DNA from: Candidatus Pantoea edessiphila
Lineage (GTDB): Bacteria; Pseudomonadota; Gammaproteobacteria; Enterobacterales; Enterobacteriaceae
DNA: 64,000 bases
Reading direction: 5' to 3'
Assembly: GCF_002933355.1 (NCBI RefSeq)
Contig: NZ_PDKU01000003.1
Location: 23,531 to 87,530 of the forward strand
Below the pieces are notes generated by a model. The model was not told the DNA's origin. It saw only the letters and a program-made list of their open reading frames with translations, and searched no databases. A program made the translations under genes and the position numbers. Positions 63,864 to 64,000 of this stretch are shown here, one piece after another. Within the stretch, counting starts at the first letter, position 1; each line of letters opens with the position of its first letter.

Positions 63864-64000
63864 TTTATTGCTTTTTAAAAATTTATCAGACAATCTATGT
63901 GGGTATTCGTAGATTTAGTGTCAACGATTTTTAATCATAAGACTATAAATATCTATCGAATAAACACGTAATTTATTGCGTAGTTTAATCTGTAGAAACA
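63864..64000 (+). ncRNA. 5' leader of a 16S rRNA transcript (rrn leader, partial at window edge)
   Basis: The stretch reads like the E. coli rrn leader: TGCTTTTTAAAA at 63869-63880 matches boxA TGCTCTTTAACA, then TTTATCAGACAATCTATGTG follows, and later AACACGTAATTTATTGCGTA corresponds to the end of the E. coli leader before 16S. The antitermination site is thus kept. The 16S gene must begin shortly after 64000. In E. coli rrnD also lies near aroE, in the same direction. Confidence 0.85.

Overview
The window looks like part of a strongly reduced, AT-rich gammaproteobacterial genome of the insect-endosymbiont type, derived from the Enterobacterales. Nearly every gene is a close, near full-length relative of an E. 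coli housekeeping gene. Gene order follows E. coli in long blocks, but genes inside those blocks have dropped out, leaving AT-rich spacers. I recognise no transposase, integrase, phage gene, plasmid gene or CRISPR array. I cannot fix the genus from this window: the Baumannia, Blochmannia and Ishikawaella type of genome fits, but that is inference.

Layout. (1) 1-4.3 kb: the end of rnr, then rlmB, the S6/S18/L9 genes without priB, cysQ and ppa. (2) 4.6-17.4 kb: RNase P RNA, the membrane genes yqjK/yqjE/yqjA, a 40-bp tandem repeat array, tRNA-Ile(CAU), rpoD, dnaG and rpsU, divergent tsaD and folB, then cca, ribB and plsC. (3) 17.6-26.8 kb: prfC, an alpha/beta hydrolase, yggS, a frameshifted hemW, trmB, yggX, yqgF, yqgE, gshB and hemB. 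(4) 27.1-39.1 kb: rsmD, ftsY, rpoH (ftsE and ftsX gone), yhgN, asd, nfuA, bioH, aroK, aroB, rpe, trpS and crp. (5) 40.0-59.7 kb: tusDCB, then the str operon (rpsL, rpsG, fusA, tuf) and the S10, spc and alpha operons without a missing gene. (6) 59.7-64 kb: fmt and def, smg, tsaC and aroE, and at the right edge the promoter and boxA leader of an rRNA operon whose 16S gene lies outside the window.

Together the genes serve translation and its machinery: ribosomal proteins, elongation and release factors, tRNA maturation (cca, rnpB, tsaD/tsaC, tusBCD, trmB, rlmB, rsmD) and formyl-Met handling (fmt, def). They also cover transcription (rpoD, rpoH, rpoA, crp), replication priming (dnaG), membrane targeting (ftsY, secY), and core metabolism or cofactors: shikimate (aroK/B/E), aspartate semialdehyde (asd), riboflavin (ribB), folate (folB), glutathione (gshB), haem (hemB), biotin (bioH) and Fe-S delivery (nfuA).

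The best candidates for a second look are four. HemW is split by a one-base deficit in an A9 tract. Five perfect copies of a 40-bp repeat lie between yqjA and the tRNA. A candidate hairpin sits in the S10 operon leader. A CRP is retained with a changed cAMP-pocket residue. I did not find a convincing new multi-gene system.
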